Source of the DNA: Chaenocephalus aceratus
Lineage: Eukaryota > Chordata > Actinopteri > Perciformes > Channichthyidae
DNA: 64,000 nucleotides
Direction: 5' to 3'
Assembly: GCA_023974075.1 (NCBI GenBank)
Contig: CM043800.1
Coordinates: 32,734,952 to 32,798,951 of the forward strand
The notes under the pieces are model-generated. The model searched no databases. It was not told where the DNA came from and worked only from the letters and a program-made list of their open reading frames with translations. A program made the translations under genes and the position numbers. Numbering within the stretch: position 1 is the stretch's first letter; each line of letters starts with the position of its first letter. Of this stretch, positions 1 to 12,000 are shown piece by piece.

Positions 1-199
1 ACACCCTTTTAAACACAAGCACACACTCATATTCACACGCTTCACTCACCACATATGTTTAGCATTATCCACATTTTAACCATTTTATCACTCACTGCTT
101 GAAACAGAAAAAGGACTTGGAAATGCACTATAAAAACAAAAGCCAGAGAATAACTGCAGGGGCTGGTAAACGAAGCATAAAGACCCCGAGTGACCGAGG

Positions 200-300
200 G
201 GAATTATTTGGCTCCATTAAGCAGGCATTAACATGAATTACTATCTAATTAAAATCAAACAGCTCATTAATAACTTTGCGGTGGGGCCTTAGTGTGGAAG
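200..300. promoter_or_regulatory. Candidate enhancer block rich in TAAT homeodomain cores
   Basis: Within about 100 bases the sequence contains several ATTA/TAAT cores, including ATTAAG, CATTAAC, GAATTA, CTAATTAAAA and CATTAATAAC. Such clustering is typical of vertebrate conserved non-coding elements next to developmental regulators. Conservation is not demonstrated here. The call rests on motif density and on position about 6 kb upstream of pou3f1. Confidence 0.3.
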
Positions 301-2429
301 TTCTTGTGTGTGTCTGTGTGTGAGAGAGTATGTGTTGTGTCGTGGCCAAGAGAGCAATCAAGTGGGATAAAACTAAGCAGCTGCCCCAAAGGAGAGTCGG
401 GGTCCGAGAGGGCTTACCTGTGGAACAGAACAACTGCTCTGAATTAGCCAAATGCAAAAAAGATGTTCTCATCCAAATAAAGTTAACTTTTGTCACTGTT
501 TAATTCGGCTGCAGCGAAATCTATTCAAACAAAACAGAAATTGACACCCGTGTGGCTTGAAGGTTAAGGTGCTAATTTCCTTGGTTTTTAAATCACACAT
601 TATTCCCTCTTTGTCTTGTTGTAATCTCCCTACTGGCAGTTCTTAAGTCAAGGCCTGTCAATTGCCAACATTGTACTTTAACATATATCCATTTTAGAAC
701 ATGACGAAAAATATGTTTTGGGGTTAAGAGAACTGCTTTAAAAATATTAAATTAATCTTTTTTTAAAGGAAAAATAATAATTAAAACAAAAACAATAAAG
801 CGAGATGCTAAACAACATGATCAACAATAATGGGCCTTCACATAAACCTGACAATCACAAAGTGGAGTTTCACCAAAGAAAACGGTTCCAACAGCACAAT
901 GTTGTTTACATAAAGTGTCTGCTCATACTCAACTCAGGATAAAGATGCTGGAATAGAAATAGCATTCACACACGACTATCCATACCAGGCAACATGTTTA
1001 CACACACACCAACACACTGTGACATTATATGTGAGACACGTCGACTCACTCCTGCTGGGTCGTGGCCTTCGTGTTGGCCAGCCGCTCAGCCTCGCAGGAT
1101 CTGTCAGGAGAAGAGAAGAAACAGGGGAGAAAGAAAACAAGAGAGGGTCAGAAGTCTGAGAACAACATGTTACCGGTCTGATCGTCAACATAACGAGAGG
1201 ACAGAAGAAAAGAGCGTGGAGTTGCAGGCAGGAGAATTGACATTTGATTAATCCTCGTAACAAGACGATGTAATAGCTGTCAGTCCATATGTGTGAAACC
1301 TAAAACATGCACTGATTTAAGCATCCTTAAAAAGGCAGCCTCACCACGGAGAAACCAACAACTTCTGGCCCGTCTGCCAACTCCCTCGCATGTATTGATA
1401 ATAGAACCTCATTGTCGTAATCCACAAGATTGTCCAAAAGCAAAAGCTTGACAATACAACAACAGGAAGAGGTGAAGGAATAATGATAGATAGTCCTTAG
1501 AGATGGTGAGTGAGTAACAGAGAGAGAGCGATAGAGTCAGGCCTCAAATGTATGCCAGTGCATGCATCAACCAATCCCCTCCACCTCTCCCCCTTCTCCC
1601 TTCTTCTGGCCAGGAGCTGTTTACCTCTCTATCAGCGGTGCTCTCTAAAAGCAAAGACCCCATCCATATTCACCGGCCTCAAATTCCTCTGCTTATCTCC
1701 CCCCAACCCTTGAAAAACCTCCCCGTGTTCCCCTCTGCACATACATACATACATAAACACGTCTTTATGGAGGCAAGAGGCAAACACGCTGGGCTAGGAG
1801 GGGGTCGGGGATAAGAATCACCTTGAATTCAAAGCAGAGGATTGTGGGTCCTCGGCGGGCGGACGGACAGACAGCCACACGGGCTAAGGCTCAGGCCGCT
1901 GTGACACACAAACCATCAGACAGGTAGCGGGGGCTTTAGGGGATGGCAGCAGATGTGTGCAGCAAGGGCCATTGGCATTTCAGGGGATTTGTAAAAGTGA
2001 GGTGTGATGCTTGTGAAATGTTGGGTTGTTTGATGATATGCCTCATTAGGGGGCAGATGCATGTACGGGTTGTGTTTGAGTGTCAGTTGCTTCAACCTTG
2101 TGGAGTAAGAGATGATGTCATATCAGAGAAATCAACTGCATTTTTTAAAGATTTTGTTGATTTGTCTTAAAGTGACTCCAAATAACTCAAGAAATATCTT
2201 CAGTTATTGAGAATCTAATTGGATTAGCTGTTATTCCCAACATGGTGATTTGCATGAAGTGGACAAATCACTTGTGTTGGTGGCTGCTTTGAAAATGGGA
2301 GCGGGAGCCTGGCTGATAAGAGTTGACAGTGTAAGTGAGGGCTCAAAGAGTGCTTGAGCAGAAGCAGAGACACATGGAGTACAGGGGGGGACCGGTACCC
2401 CATTCCTCTGCAAGCTGCGTTGTTTGGGG

Positions 2430-2540
2430 ATTGAAGTTGGGAACTCTCTCCACTACTAATTGCGCGCTGGTGCCATTCATGAATATTCATTCTGGCGTGT
2501 TCAGACCCCGCCTAATTAGCCGAGAGATAGAGGAAGAAAC
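2430..2540. promoter_or_regulatory. Candidate POU-responsive enhancer with palindromic MORE site
   Basis: Positions 2479-2490 read ATGAATATTCAT, a perfect 12-bp palindrome that fits the MORE consensus for POU homodimers (ATG, A or C, ATAT, G or T, CAT). A CTAATTAG homeodomain palindrome follows about 20 bases later. POU class III proteins bind MORE sites as dimers, so autoregulation of the nearby pou3f1 gene is possible. The motif is seen directly; the function is inferred. Confidence 0.4.
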
Positions 2541-5500
2541 TCGCACCTTTTACCACAAGAGAAGCGTTTCCCCCCGTCGCATTCTCAGGGGGATGCTGGC
2601 AGAATAGCCCAAGTTCATTAGCCAAAAAAGAAAGAGAAATAAGTTACCTGAAAAGCACGGGACGATTTGGTCTTCAAAATGGATGGGCAAACAAGGTTTT
2701 TTGTTTTTTTTTGCTAGTGCATATTTAGTGCCTATTACGCATGTCTATCAAAAAAAAGAGAAAACTGGAAACGAAATACAATTATCTGATTGAGTGAGTT
2801 GGTGGATATTATTCTACTCGCTGTAGTTGGGGGAACATCACATGAATTTTAAAATCTAAACATAGATTGTGGCTGGTCGAAATGTTCCCCATGGAATTGA
2901 GGAAGACATGCATTTAACATCTAATATGAGGCCGAGGCTGTTTTAAGAGTGTTATTTCAGGTATACCTGTGGAAATAACACTAGATCATTAGCTTTAACT
3001 TTATTTCGAAATGTAATGTTAGCATATACATGTATAGCCTTGGGATGAGGACTTAAATAACCTGCTGCAACTTTTTCAAATAGAAAAACGATTCTTTACA
3101 ATAGAGTTTGGATTTGTTTGTGATTAATAACAAGGTTTTTATTTATTTGTTAATTTATATTTAGCATCTAATTTAAGAGTGCCGATAATGCAGTGACGTT
3201 ACTCCACAACTATTTGTCATGGGTCATTTTATACATTATTATTTACATCGCTATTGCTCTGTTATCCCTTCAGAAAGAGAGAAAGTTGTTTAATTGAAGG
3301 GTCACGGGGTCCTATTGGTTGAGGTGCGTCCTGACAATAACTGCTGCATATTAAGTAGCCAAGACTGGGGGAAAGATTAACACGTGGCTGACTGGGAAAA
3401 GAAAACCTCCTCCACGCTACTAAATAATGCTCTGAATGACAGTACGGAAATACAGTTACTGTTAAACATCCTTTCAAAAATAAATTGATTTATATAAAGT
3501 CCTGCCCATGTTAATTCTTTACAGATATTAAGTTTTAATGTATTTCAAGTTCTTGCATGTTCACGTTTTGACAAGACAGCACAGGAAAATACTCGCGAGA
3601 GAGTGAAGCATAAATCAGAGAATTGTGTTTTCAGGGTGATACAAAGAAGACTTGTGCACACACTTATTTCTGGTAATGGTCCCCCCCCAAACTTCCTGCA
3701 CACTCATCTCTCTGCGGGTCACTCTGTGTGCCTCGAGACTTTTCTTCATTCCATTTTTTTAAATCCATCATATCGTGTTCATTTCCAGCCGCTTTTCCTG
3801 TACGGCGTGTCATTCACCACTAAGTTCTGTGTGATCCCTTTCATCGAGCGCACCATGGAAACCTAGTGAGTCCTGGCAAAAATGCACCTCAGCGCACACA
3901 AGGCCATATTCTTTACAAAAGGGCCAAAGCATCTGGATCCTTCTTTTCCAGCAGCTCCTCGCTGGCATGGCGAAAGCACAAGACTGGGTCTGTGTGGCAG
4001 AAACCACTGCTTTTTATAGACTGGGAGACAAGAATGACTGAATGGCAAACGCATCTTCATTAACTGACAGCATGGAGCTCCGGTCCCTCATAGCAGTGAC
4101 ACACTCAGGAGGACTCTCATGAGTTTACACTGACGATAAGACATGCTCTGGCTTGCATTTCACAATAACGAGTCGCGTTTGTCTTACTTGTTTACATTTT
4201 ATATGATTTTCCCGACTATATTCTATAAAATATAAATAACAATAAATAATGCTCAGTTCAATAAATATGTCTATTGGTACGTTTTTTATATTTAAACCAA
4301 TTGTTAGATGTTATACATTATGCAGTTTAACTATGCACGTAATTGTTAGAATGTATTTATTTTTTTGCAAAATGTTACATTTAACAATAAGAAGCGTTTC
4401 TTAAATTGAGATACAATACACATACTGCCAATGCACTGCAGTGAAAAACATCTTCATATCATCTTAAAATCTGACTTTGTTACAAATTAATTGCCCTAAA
4501 ATGACACGCCGATAACTCGCAGAGGTTGTCTTCCACTCATCTCAAATATATAAAGGATGGGTGGACAAAAACCACGCCTTTCAAAAGATGATGACGAGCA
4601 CCTGTGACCCCGACAACATTTTCCACACACACACACTCACGCGCTCAAACACACACGCCTCATTGTTACCGCTGAAGACAAGAGTAGGCTACAGCAAGGA
4701 CGCGGTCACAGCAGAAAGAAGACAATTTACCTTTTAGTCTTGTAGTCCCGGATTAAAATGAACATGAGTTGAGTCGTCCTGTAAATAGACACAGAATAGT
4801 CGCAAGGGGAAGATGACAACAAACAAACACGCGGCAGAGATAAAAAGGCAAAACATTGCTTTCAGGTAAATGATTAAAATGGGACTGTTGCGCCTGAAAA
4901 CCCTTCCAAAAAGCTCCTGTTTTAGAAGGAGAGGAACATGTGCCTGATTGCAGAGTTTTAGGCGAATGGAACGGGAGAGATGTAAGATTTGTTTAAAGCC
5001 CCGCATTTCCATTTAAGAACGTGATTGTGTTTGCAAAGATCCCTTTCAATCTTCGCATCTCCCCCCCTCTCTCTACCCCTCAGCGTCTCTGAGGCTGCTT
5101 TGCAATTCATAGAATTGGTAATTTGCTATTGGGACAAAACGTGAAGGGAAAAATAATCAGATCAACCGGGAGAGGCTAGTGAGGAAGGAGCCAGGAGGAA
5201 GAAACACAAGGTTTCTCTCTCCAAGTTGCTGCTTAGTAAAATGCTTCAAGAGGTAAATTATATACAAAGTATAGCCTATATTTTATTTCTTAAATCGGTT
5301 AAATCTAAATGTCCAGGGAAAACCCAAAACTGCTGCAGCAGCTTGGCAGTGAGGATAAATGTCATATAAACAATAAATAAGACTGTTGTAATACATTATG
5401 AATGATTATGATCAGATATGTAGGCTACTAAACCATGATAACGTATTGGCTACATTATTTCAAAATAGGATACTGAATAAATAAATAAATGGTGTATAAT

Positions 5501-6204
5501 ATCTGTCACCTGCTATACGTGCGTGTGTGCAGGGGTGCATTTAGAGCCTATCATAACTAAGTGGGAGGTGATGATGAGATCATACAACATTGAAAATTAC
5601 CGAGACAATACAAATAAATGACATACGCGGAGGCTTTGAAATAGAGCAAATGCTTTTCAAATTTGTCACACATTTACAGGAGCCTTCACAGACATCTCAT
5701 GGCGCTTATTTACACGCCTCTCGTTGTGTGGGTGGCTGCAGAGCCGGAGCATCGCGCCTTATAAGCTATTTAAAATGAGCAGCGCTATAATCATCAGTGA
5801 CCTATTATAAAGGTGCACGGGTGCGTGTGTGTAAGTGCATGTGTGTATGTTGGAGGGGGAGCAAGCGTTCAAAAAGATCACCGTACTCCCCCACGTGGTT
5901 ATTTGCAAAACAACCGATCTAAACCCGGGGAAACCTAATCAAACCCCGCTGCTGCAGCCCTTCTTTGGAGAGAATAGGAGGAGGAAAGTAACTGATAGAC
6001 GGGAGGATATCTGTGCGCGGGTATACAAAATGAGATGAGAACAGTTAAAAACTCAAAGAGACATTTAATAAATAGAACATGTGTTTTTCTATAACATATG
6101 TAAGATCGGCGCTCTATCCATCCTGAGCGAAAAATGCCCTGTACCATGCTCTGAAACCCTGCGCCTATTGAATATGTCCCTAGTGGGCTTGCATCGGAGA
6201 GGAG

Positions 6205-6209
6205 CCAAT
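6205..6209 (+). promoter_or_regulatory. CCAAT box in pou3f1 proximal promoter or leader
   Basis: GCCAATAC lies about 120 bases upstream of the pou3f1 start codon, in a locally GC-richer stretch with a GGGAGGCGTG GC-box-like run at 6220-6229. The transcription start is not known, so this could lie in the promoter or in the 5' leader. Confidence 0.3.
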
Positions 6210-6328
6210 ACAAGCAGAAGGGAGGCGTGTCTTCGCTCTTCCCCAAGACCTCCCAGAGCAGGTTGTTGCGTTTTGGCTCTAAAGCCTGGAGACCTCCGAA
6301 GTGCTCATCAGTTTTCGAAGTAGGAGCC

Positions 6329-7450
6329 ATGGCGACAACAGCTCAGTATATTCCGAGGAATAACTCCTTACCGTCCAACCCGCTCATGCATCCGGATTCG
6401 GATAGGATGCACCAGGGGACGACCTACAGAGAGGTGCAGAAAATGATGCACCACGAGTACTTGCAAGGGCTAGCGGCTACCAACACGGGACACCCGATGA
6501 GCCTGACGCACCACCAGTGGCTGCCCACCTCCAACACCGACTGGTCCAGCGGCACCCACATCGGACAGCAGGAGCACAAAGCCACCGTGCAGACGAGGGA
6601 GGACCTGAGCAGCGGCTTCCACCACAGATCTCACCTGGTGCACCAGCAGACGCAGAGTACCCACCATGGTTCGTGGGCACCCACCACAACGCACCACTTA
6701 TCCCCGCTTCCCCCTGCATCCAACGGTCACCAGTCTCTGGTGTACTCGCAGCCTGGATACACAAACCTTAACGCCATGCTGAGTCCCCAGCCCGGCACCT
6801 TGCACCATGGCATGCGGGACACGCTCCACGACGAGTCGGGCAGCCACGACAACCAGATGGAGTCGCCCCAGCAGGCGTTCAGCCACCACCAGGACCAGGA
6901 CGAGGACGCGCCCAGCTCCGACGACCTGGAGCAGTTCGCCAAGCAGTTCAAGCAGCGGCGGATCAAACTGGGCTTTACGCAGGCAGACGTGGGATTGGCC
7001 TTAGGCACCCTGTATGGAAACGTCTTTTCTCAGACCACAATCTGCAGGTTTGAGGCGCTGCAGCTCAGCTTCAAGAACATGTGCAAACTTAAGCCGCTCC
7101 TAAACAAGTGGCTGGAGGAGACAGACTCTAACACAGGCAGTCCCACCAATTTGGACAAGATTGCTGCGCAGGGCAGGAAAAGAAAGAAGAGGACCTCCAT
7201 TGAAGTGGGGGTGAAAGGGGCGCTGGAAAATCATTTCTTAAAATGCCCAAAGCCGTCAGCTCATGAAATCACCAGTTTGGCCAACTCTCTGCAGTTGGAA
7301 AAAGAGGTTGTGCGCGTTTGGTTTTGCAACAGAAGACAAAAAGAGAAAAGAATGACACCAATTGGGATCCCTCACCCGAATATGGAGGACGTATATTCCC
7401 AAGCAGAGACCCCTCCTCTACACCGCACACTACAGAGTCCTGTACAGTGA
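6329..7450 (+). CDS. pou3f1: POU domain class 3 transcription factor 1 (Oct-6/SCIP/Tst-1 orthologue), single exon
   Basis: This encodes a 373-residue nuclear DNA-binding protein. The family binds octamer DNA and drives neural and Schwann-cell (myelination) programmes. The POU-specific domain is at about residues 192-266 (from [19 protein letters not shown] to LNKWLEE). A linker leads to the POU homeodomain at about 282-341, which starts with [11 protein letters not shown] and has the recognition-helix signature [12 protein letters not shown]. The N-terminus MATTAQY, the [11 protein letters not shown] stretch and the C-terminal SPVQ match POU3F1 rather than POU3F2, POU3F3 or POU3F4. I chose the ATG at 6329 because its context GAGCCATGG is strong and it aligns with the family start. 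The frame is open further upstream to 6227, but only from a GTG. The gene is intronless, as in the family. The His/Gln/Ser-rich N-terminal half lacks the long Gly/Ala tracts of the mammalian protein. The terminator is TGA. Confidence 0.96.
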   Translation: MATTAQYIPRNNSLPSNPLMHPDSDRMHQGTTYREVQKMMHHEYLQGLAATNTGHPMSLTHHQWLPTSNTDWSSGTHIGQQEHKATVQTREDLSSGFHHRSHLVHQQTQSTHHGSWAPTTTHHLSPLPPASNGHQSLVYSQPGYTNLNAMLSPQPGTLHHGMRDTLHDESGSHDNQMESPQQAFSHHQDQDEDAPSSDDLEQFAKQFKQRRIKLGFTQADVGLALGTLYGNVFSQTTICRFEALQLSFKNMCKLKPLLNKWLEETDSNTGSPTNLDKIAAQGRKRKKRTSIEVGVKGALENHFLKCPKPSAHEITSLANSLQLEKEVVRVWFCNRRQKEKRMTPIGIPHPNMEDVYSQAETPPLHRTLQSPVQ

Positions 7451-8337
7451 CTATTTTCATGAACAATCCGATAATAACCGCGGGGGGATAGGAAAGGGAC
7501 TATGGAGTTTACAGTATTTAAGTTTGGCTTTTGTTTTCCAGAGAGAAAAGAGACATGGAAAAGTTGAACAGATGAGTTTTGTCCTTAGTATTCGGAGATC
7601 GTCATGTCCAACAAATAGATGGCAAGAGTGAAAATGTTAAGAAGAAAAAAAATCAAGAAAAAAAGACAAAAAAATATTCGCTATACTGATTCCGTGCGTA
7701 TTTAAAGTGAAACAAAGATCTTTATTTACCAAATTATATGGAGGAGAAGGCATATAAAGTAAATTTGATATCCCATGGCTGTTTCAAATGGGGATTAATT
7801 TAATGTGGCAACTGAGGCCATCTCCTCCTGGTGTTACATGAACTGTTGGCGCTCACCAGAATGAGGTGGCTGCCTGAAAATGATCAACACTGGAGACGAA
7901 TAGCCAACACTGAATGAACATTTTGCTTTTGCAGGCTTAAACTGATTAACCAGATTTCTGAATATTAGTGTATACTTTCTTTGTTATATTAAGTGTGATG
8001 TTTTGGTTTGGAAATACTTTAACTTCAGTGTCTCTCTTTCTGCAGACTGTCTATGATTTCGTTCATTATTTTTGCTACTGTAACTCATCAGAGCAGCCTC
8101 TATTTTTTCTGTTTACTCAGTGGGAGTTGATGGTGGAAAAGTGATGGAAATTGGGTACCCGAAAAAAAATCATAATTAAGGTCAAACATATTTCAGAAAA
8201 ATGTCCAATGCAACAGGACGTTTAAGTTCTGACTGCATGCCTTAAAAAAATATTTAAAGCTTTGCAGCTGACCGTCGAAATTTGCAAACAGCACCAGACG
8301 CTAAAAGGGGAATTCTTAAATTTTATTTTATTTGGGG

Positions 8338-8356
8338 AGGGGGGGGGGGGGGGGGT
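8338..8356 (+). repeat. Homopolymer G run
   Basis: An almost pure G tract of about 19 bases lies in the presumed pou3f1 3'UTR. Length is likely to vary between individuals, and it could form a quadruplex in RNA. Confidence 0.7.
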
Positions 8357-8479
8357 TGATTGTTTTCAAATTATTGTTTTCTTTGCATGGAGCACTTATT
8401 CTTTCGTTGATATTATTATTGCGATTTTATATTTGTTAATACAATTGTGAGTGGAGCAGATCTCCATAGGCTTAAACAC

Positions 8480-8485
8480 AATAAA
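8480..8485 (+). terminator. Candidate AATAAA polyadenylation signal for pou3f1
   Basis: AATAAA lies about 1.03 kb after the stop codon, a plausible 3'UTR length for the family. Competing signals downstream (ATTAAA near 8749) make the assignment uncertain. Confidence 0.3.
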
Positions 8486-9011
8486 TCCCATGTTTACAGG
8501 TTCCTGGTTATCACCACAGAGCGCTGTCAGCTCACACTGCTCACTGCCTGTTAATCCTGTTGTATTCCAAACATTTCAAGAGAGATTGGTCAAATACGAA
8601 ATGAAAAGTAATAATAACTCAGGTAACTTCAGTGCCCCATGTCGGAATATCACGCCTGTACATGATTTATTTTGTTCCTCTGTGTTTTAGTTCTTTCAAT
8701 CTGGTTACAACCACACCGTTTTCCTTTGTCCCCTAAATCCATTGTATTATATTAAAACGCTGGATTCGGAGAAAAAGAAAATAATAATTCCTTAAGGAGG
8801 AGCGATGAAGGGACTTAACTTTAGATATATTTATTTTTTTCTGACCTGAAAAGAAATCTTGCATTGTGTGTCATTTTCTCAAAGTTGGACCAGTCCAAAA
8901 GCCTACAGCAATGCTATTCAATACAGATGAGGGAAACGTTTTTTTTTCAAGAAAAAATAATAATAGCAAAAAAAGATTTTAGAGAAAATGTTGCCAGGAT
9001 TATTTCCGAAA

Positions 9012-9019
9012 TGTAAATA
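9012..9019 (+). promoter_or_regulatory. Pumilio response element TGTAAATA
   Basis: TGTAAATA matches the Pumilio consensus UGUANAUA, in an AU-rich context with a second TGTAAACTTG just downstream. It is meaningful only if the 3'UTR extends this far. Confidence 0.3.
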
Positions 9020-10841
9020 TGTCCAATATGTAAACTTGTATTTGTTCTGAGATATTGTTTTGTTTTTGTTTCTTTCCGGGCAGTTTTGTACACTTACTAA
9101 TTCCAAGAAGATATTTTAATATGATTTCATTTATGAATCTGACCATTTATATATATATATTTATTTCTTAAACGTGTTTGGAGCTTTTTGTTTAGCTCTG
9201 TTAATGGTTATGTTGCAGTGGATTTCAGTATGTTTTTCCTTTTTGTTTACTACATTGGTTGTATGTTGATTGCTAAATGTAGACTGCAAAGTCACATTTA
9301 TATTTATGTTATAGTAATATTTTATTACTTACATAAAACATATATACAAGAAATGGTCTTTTGTCTTCATTAAGATGCAAACCACTCGCCCCTTTGTTGT
9401 TGTCTATTGTAGCACCACCAGGCAAACAAGATAAACATGATCATAAAGTTTAATGCTGTTCGGTGTGCGGAGCAGCTCGCCATGTGTTCAGTTAGCAGTG
9501 ATTCGTTATGTAACAAGAGGTCGTTTCAATCAGAGGCTGTGTACATGTGCTGTTAAAGGGAGTAGACAACAGTATTTTACCTCAGGCATTCCCTGCTAAA
9601 TTCACACAGTATCTGACGTTGTTCACATCTTTGTGTAATAATCGCAGTATTAAATTGTGCAATATCAACACGGAATGATTGTCTGTTCATTGAGTGACGA
9701 CTATCATTATTTTTATGATGATAATTATTATTAGTAGGCTACTCTTAGGATGATTATTAGTATTCTTATAAGTTGTAGGCCAAGTCTCTATGTTTATTTA
9801 GAGTAGTCTAAATAGGCCTCCCTCAATCATACTGAGCTGTTAGCCTTATATAAACCATCATCCCCTGTCATGTGTTAAGCGTTTAAAAGGCAAATTGTGA
9901 CGAATCTTTGATCTGAGACAGAGGTGCCTGCAGGCAAAAAATATGCCTCCTTTCCAAAGATAGAGAAAACACATTAAGCATCAACAAATAACGGCAGGCC
10001 CATAAGTTTAATAACTGGAAGGACAGGCCAACATTTACAGGCAACATATATTAATGTTTTTAGCACCATGTGAAAAATCAAACTTGGTATTGCGTACAAT
10101 TGTATTAGATAACGAGACACTTTCACTGAGGAACCAGCCGTATAACATATAACTATGTTTAATGTAACGTGTCTAAGATAATTAATTAAAAAATCCTTAA
10201 TGTGTACTGATTAAATTATTTAACAAACCCTAGAAATTGTATTCTAAGTATCTTCGAATATGTAGAGTTTGTTTCTCCAGCGTTTTACTTTCCACGATGA
10301 TTTAAAAAGTATATAGGCCTAAACCGTAAATGTAGAAGGAATTAAAATGCAACGCCCCGTTGAATTTCTCCATGGACCCAAACTGTATCCTACTCTAATA
10401 TTTGGATGTAAATGTAGAAACATTGCTTACAGCCGCTCTGGCCCGTAATATGAGACAACTTTTGGACAACATTACATATAAGTAGAATCCGCTTTCAAAA
10501 GAAAACTGGTTCATATTTTGGAATTTGAAATGTACTCGACTATAATTCATTTTAATGCAATTTTTCAAAAACCATTAACGCCTAATATCCACGAATATTT
10601 TCCTTCATTTAGTGTTTTGCGATTATGTTTAGAGAGATGAAGTTGGGTGCCACGAGTACAATGTGTCATGCAATAACTATTTTACAAAGTTACAAGACAG
10701 AATATAGAGGCTTCCGACTTTTTGTAAATCAGGCCTTTTGTGCTTCTGGAAAACAAAAAGTCTTTGCACCGGCTGAGGTGGTCAAACTGTGAGGAGGCCA
10801 ACATTAGGAAGCAAACAGTGTGAGAGAACAGCGGGGCACAG

Positions 10842-10855
10842 GCGCCCCCTGCTGG
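10842..10855 (-). promoter_or_regulatory. CTCF core motif (perfect match)
   Basis: The - strand reads CCAGCAGGGGGCGC, which satisfies every position of the CTCF core CCASYAGRKGGCRS. It lies 3.4 kb downstream of the pou3f1 stop. By chance a full match is expected well under once per window. Occupancy is inferred. Confidence 0.6.
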
Positions 10856-11719
10856 CAGTATCCCAGTACTGCCCCATCAAACCTGTGCCTGAAGGTTTGA
10901 TGGAAATTCACTATAATAACAACCGATATAACTATAACAAATCGTCTAATCATCATAATTGTATCTGTTGTTGTTTGACTGTCTAAAACACAAATAACTC
11001 AAACATGCTTGACGAATAACTCCAACTGCTAAAGTACTGTATTTACTGTACTGTGCAGGAGTTTACAACAGAGACTAAGTTGAGATCTACTTGTCAATTC
11101 AGATATCTAGCTAATGCATAAATACCAGATGGAAACAGGTGTGCAACACTGCTGGAGGTAAACTGTTGTTTCTGTGCAGGTGCAAAGTACCCTTGCCCCC
11201 CGTTATCTTATCCCCAGTCTGTCACCTCTTCACTGTAGTGATCCGAGCAGAGAGACCCCGGGTTACCTTCTTGAAGGATTTAAATGTGACTCAGTCAGGG
11301 TTCAACTATTACACCTCCCAGTATGAGCAGAGGCACCACAGAGGGCCTCTTAGTGACCACAGAAATGGCTTGAAATGCAATGCCAAACAGGCCTACTACG
11401 TGAACATAGATGGGCAAACAGAAGGAGCCCAGTCGACCAAACAAGAGAGATGGTTTGATGATATGCAATTTTCCTTCTGTGGCGTATGGAAGGACACAAC
11501 ACACATTATTCTGATGAATCAATAATACATGAGCATAACTCATCGCAAAACAGCAAGAACCTGCTATTTGACCCCTGCATCACAGTTCATTGTTTCCTCC
11601 TATCCTCTTCCCTCTCAGCAGCTCTGAGGGGGCCCTCGGCAGCACGTAGAGGAGCTCCAGCCTCAGCAGGGCCCGTGAATACGATGCCTCCTTCATCAGG
11701 GACGTATCGTCACACACAG

Positions 11720-12000
11720 GAGATGTGGATTAGTGATGATTAGCAGGGATTATGGCTGGTTAATGGTGGGAAAATACATTAGGAACCATCGGCTCTGGGA
11801 GGGGGAAGGGGATTTCACTCACGCTAGCGGATTTGCATTGATCCACAGCAAATGAATGAGGATTAGCAGCATCAAGCTATCTGCCAACAGATAAATAACA
11901 TTAAGCGTATTATACGCCAACGCCTGTTATTAATGACATTACAAACACTACAATGCAGGCAATTATGGAAATAATAGGAGCGGCTGAATAATTTACTTGG
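11720..12000. promoter_or_regulatory. Candidate conserved enhancer with octamer and TAAT cores
   Basis: The block contains ATTTGCAT (canonical octamer, 11831-11838), GATTAGTGATGATTAGCAGGG, AGCAAATGAATGAGG, CATTAAGCG and TTATTAATGACATTAC. The mixed POU and homeodomain grammar and the low repeat content resemble developmental enhancers. Conservation was not tested. Confidence 0.35.

Larger units (their letters stand above)
1..5700. other. Upstream non-coding region of pou3f1
   Basis: I see no convincing exon here. Short open frames on both strands have no recognisable domain and no coding-like composition. The stretch holds candidate regulatory blocks (about 200-300 and 2430-2540, listed separately), short CA-rich runs (for example near 4620-4660) and AT-rich filler. 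Its position directly upstream of a developmental transcription factor suggests distal promoter and enhancer DNA; that is inference. Confidence 0.6.
7451..9400 (+). other. Probable pou3f1 3' untranslated region
   Basis: This AU-rich, gene-free stretch follows the pou3f1 stop codon. It contains poly-A and poly-U runs, an uninterrupted G run at about 8338-8356 and a Pumilio-type element at 9012-9019. Candidate poly(A) signals are AATAAA at 8480-8485 and ATTAAA near 8749. The true end is not visible, and the AU-rich texture continues to about 9.4 kb. Confidence 0.45.

Noticed and set aside
6227..6328. Upstream in-frame extension of pou3f1 by 34 codons
   Set aside because: It begins with GTG, not ATG. 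The ATG at 6329 has a strong context and matches the conserved family start.
5935..6330. 131-codon - strand frame antisense to the pou3f1 leader
   Set aside because: No recognisable domain, and it ends at the pou3f1 start. It is best explained as a chance frame in a GC-richer region.
11139..11525. 128-codon + strand frame
   Set aside because: No family resemblance, no splice context, and no coding-like features beyond length.
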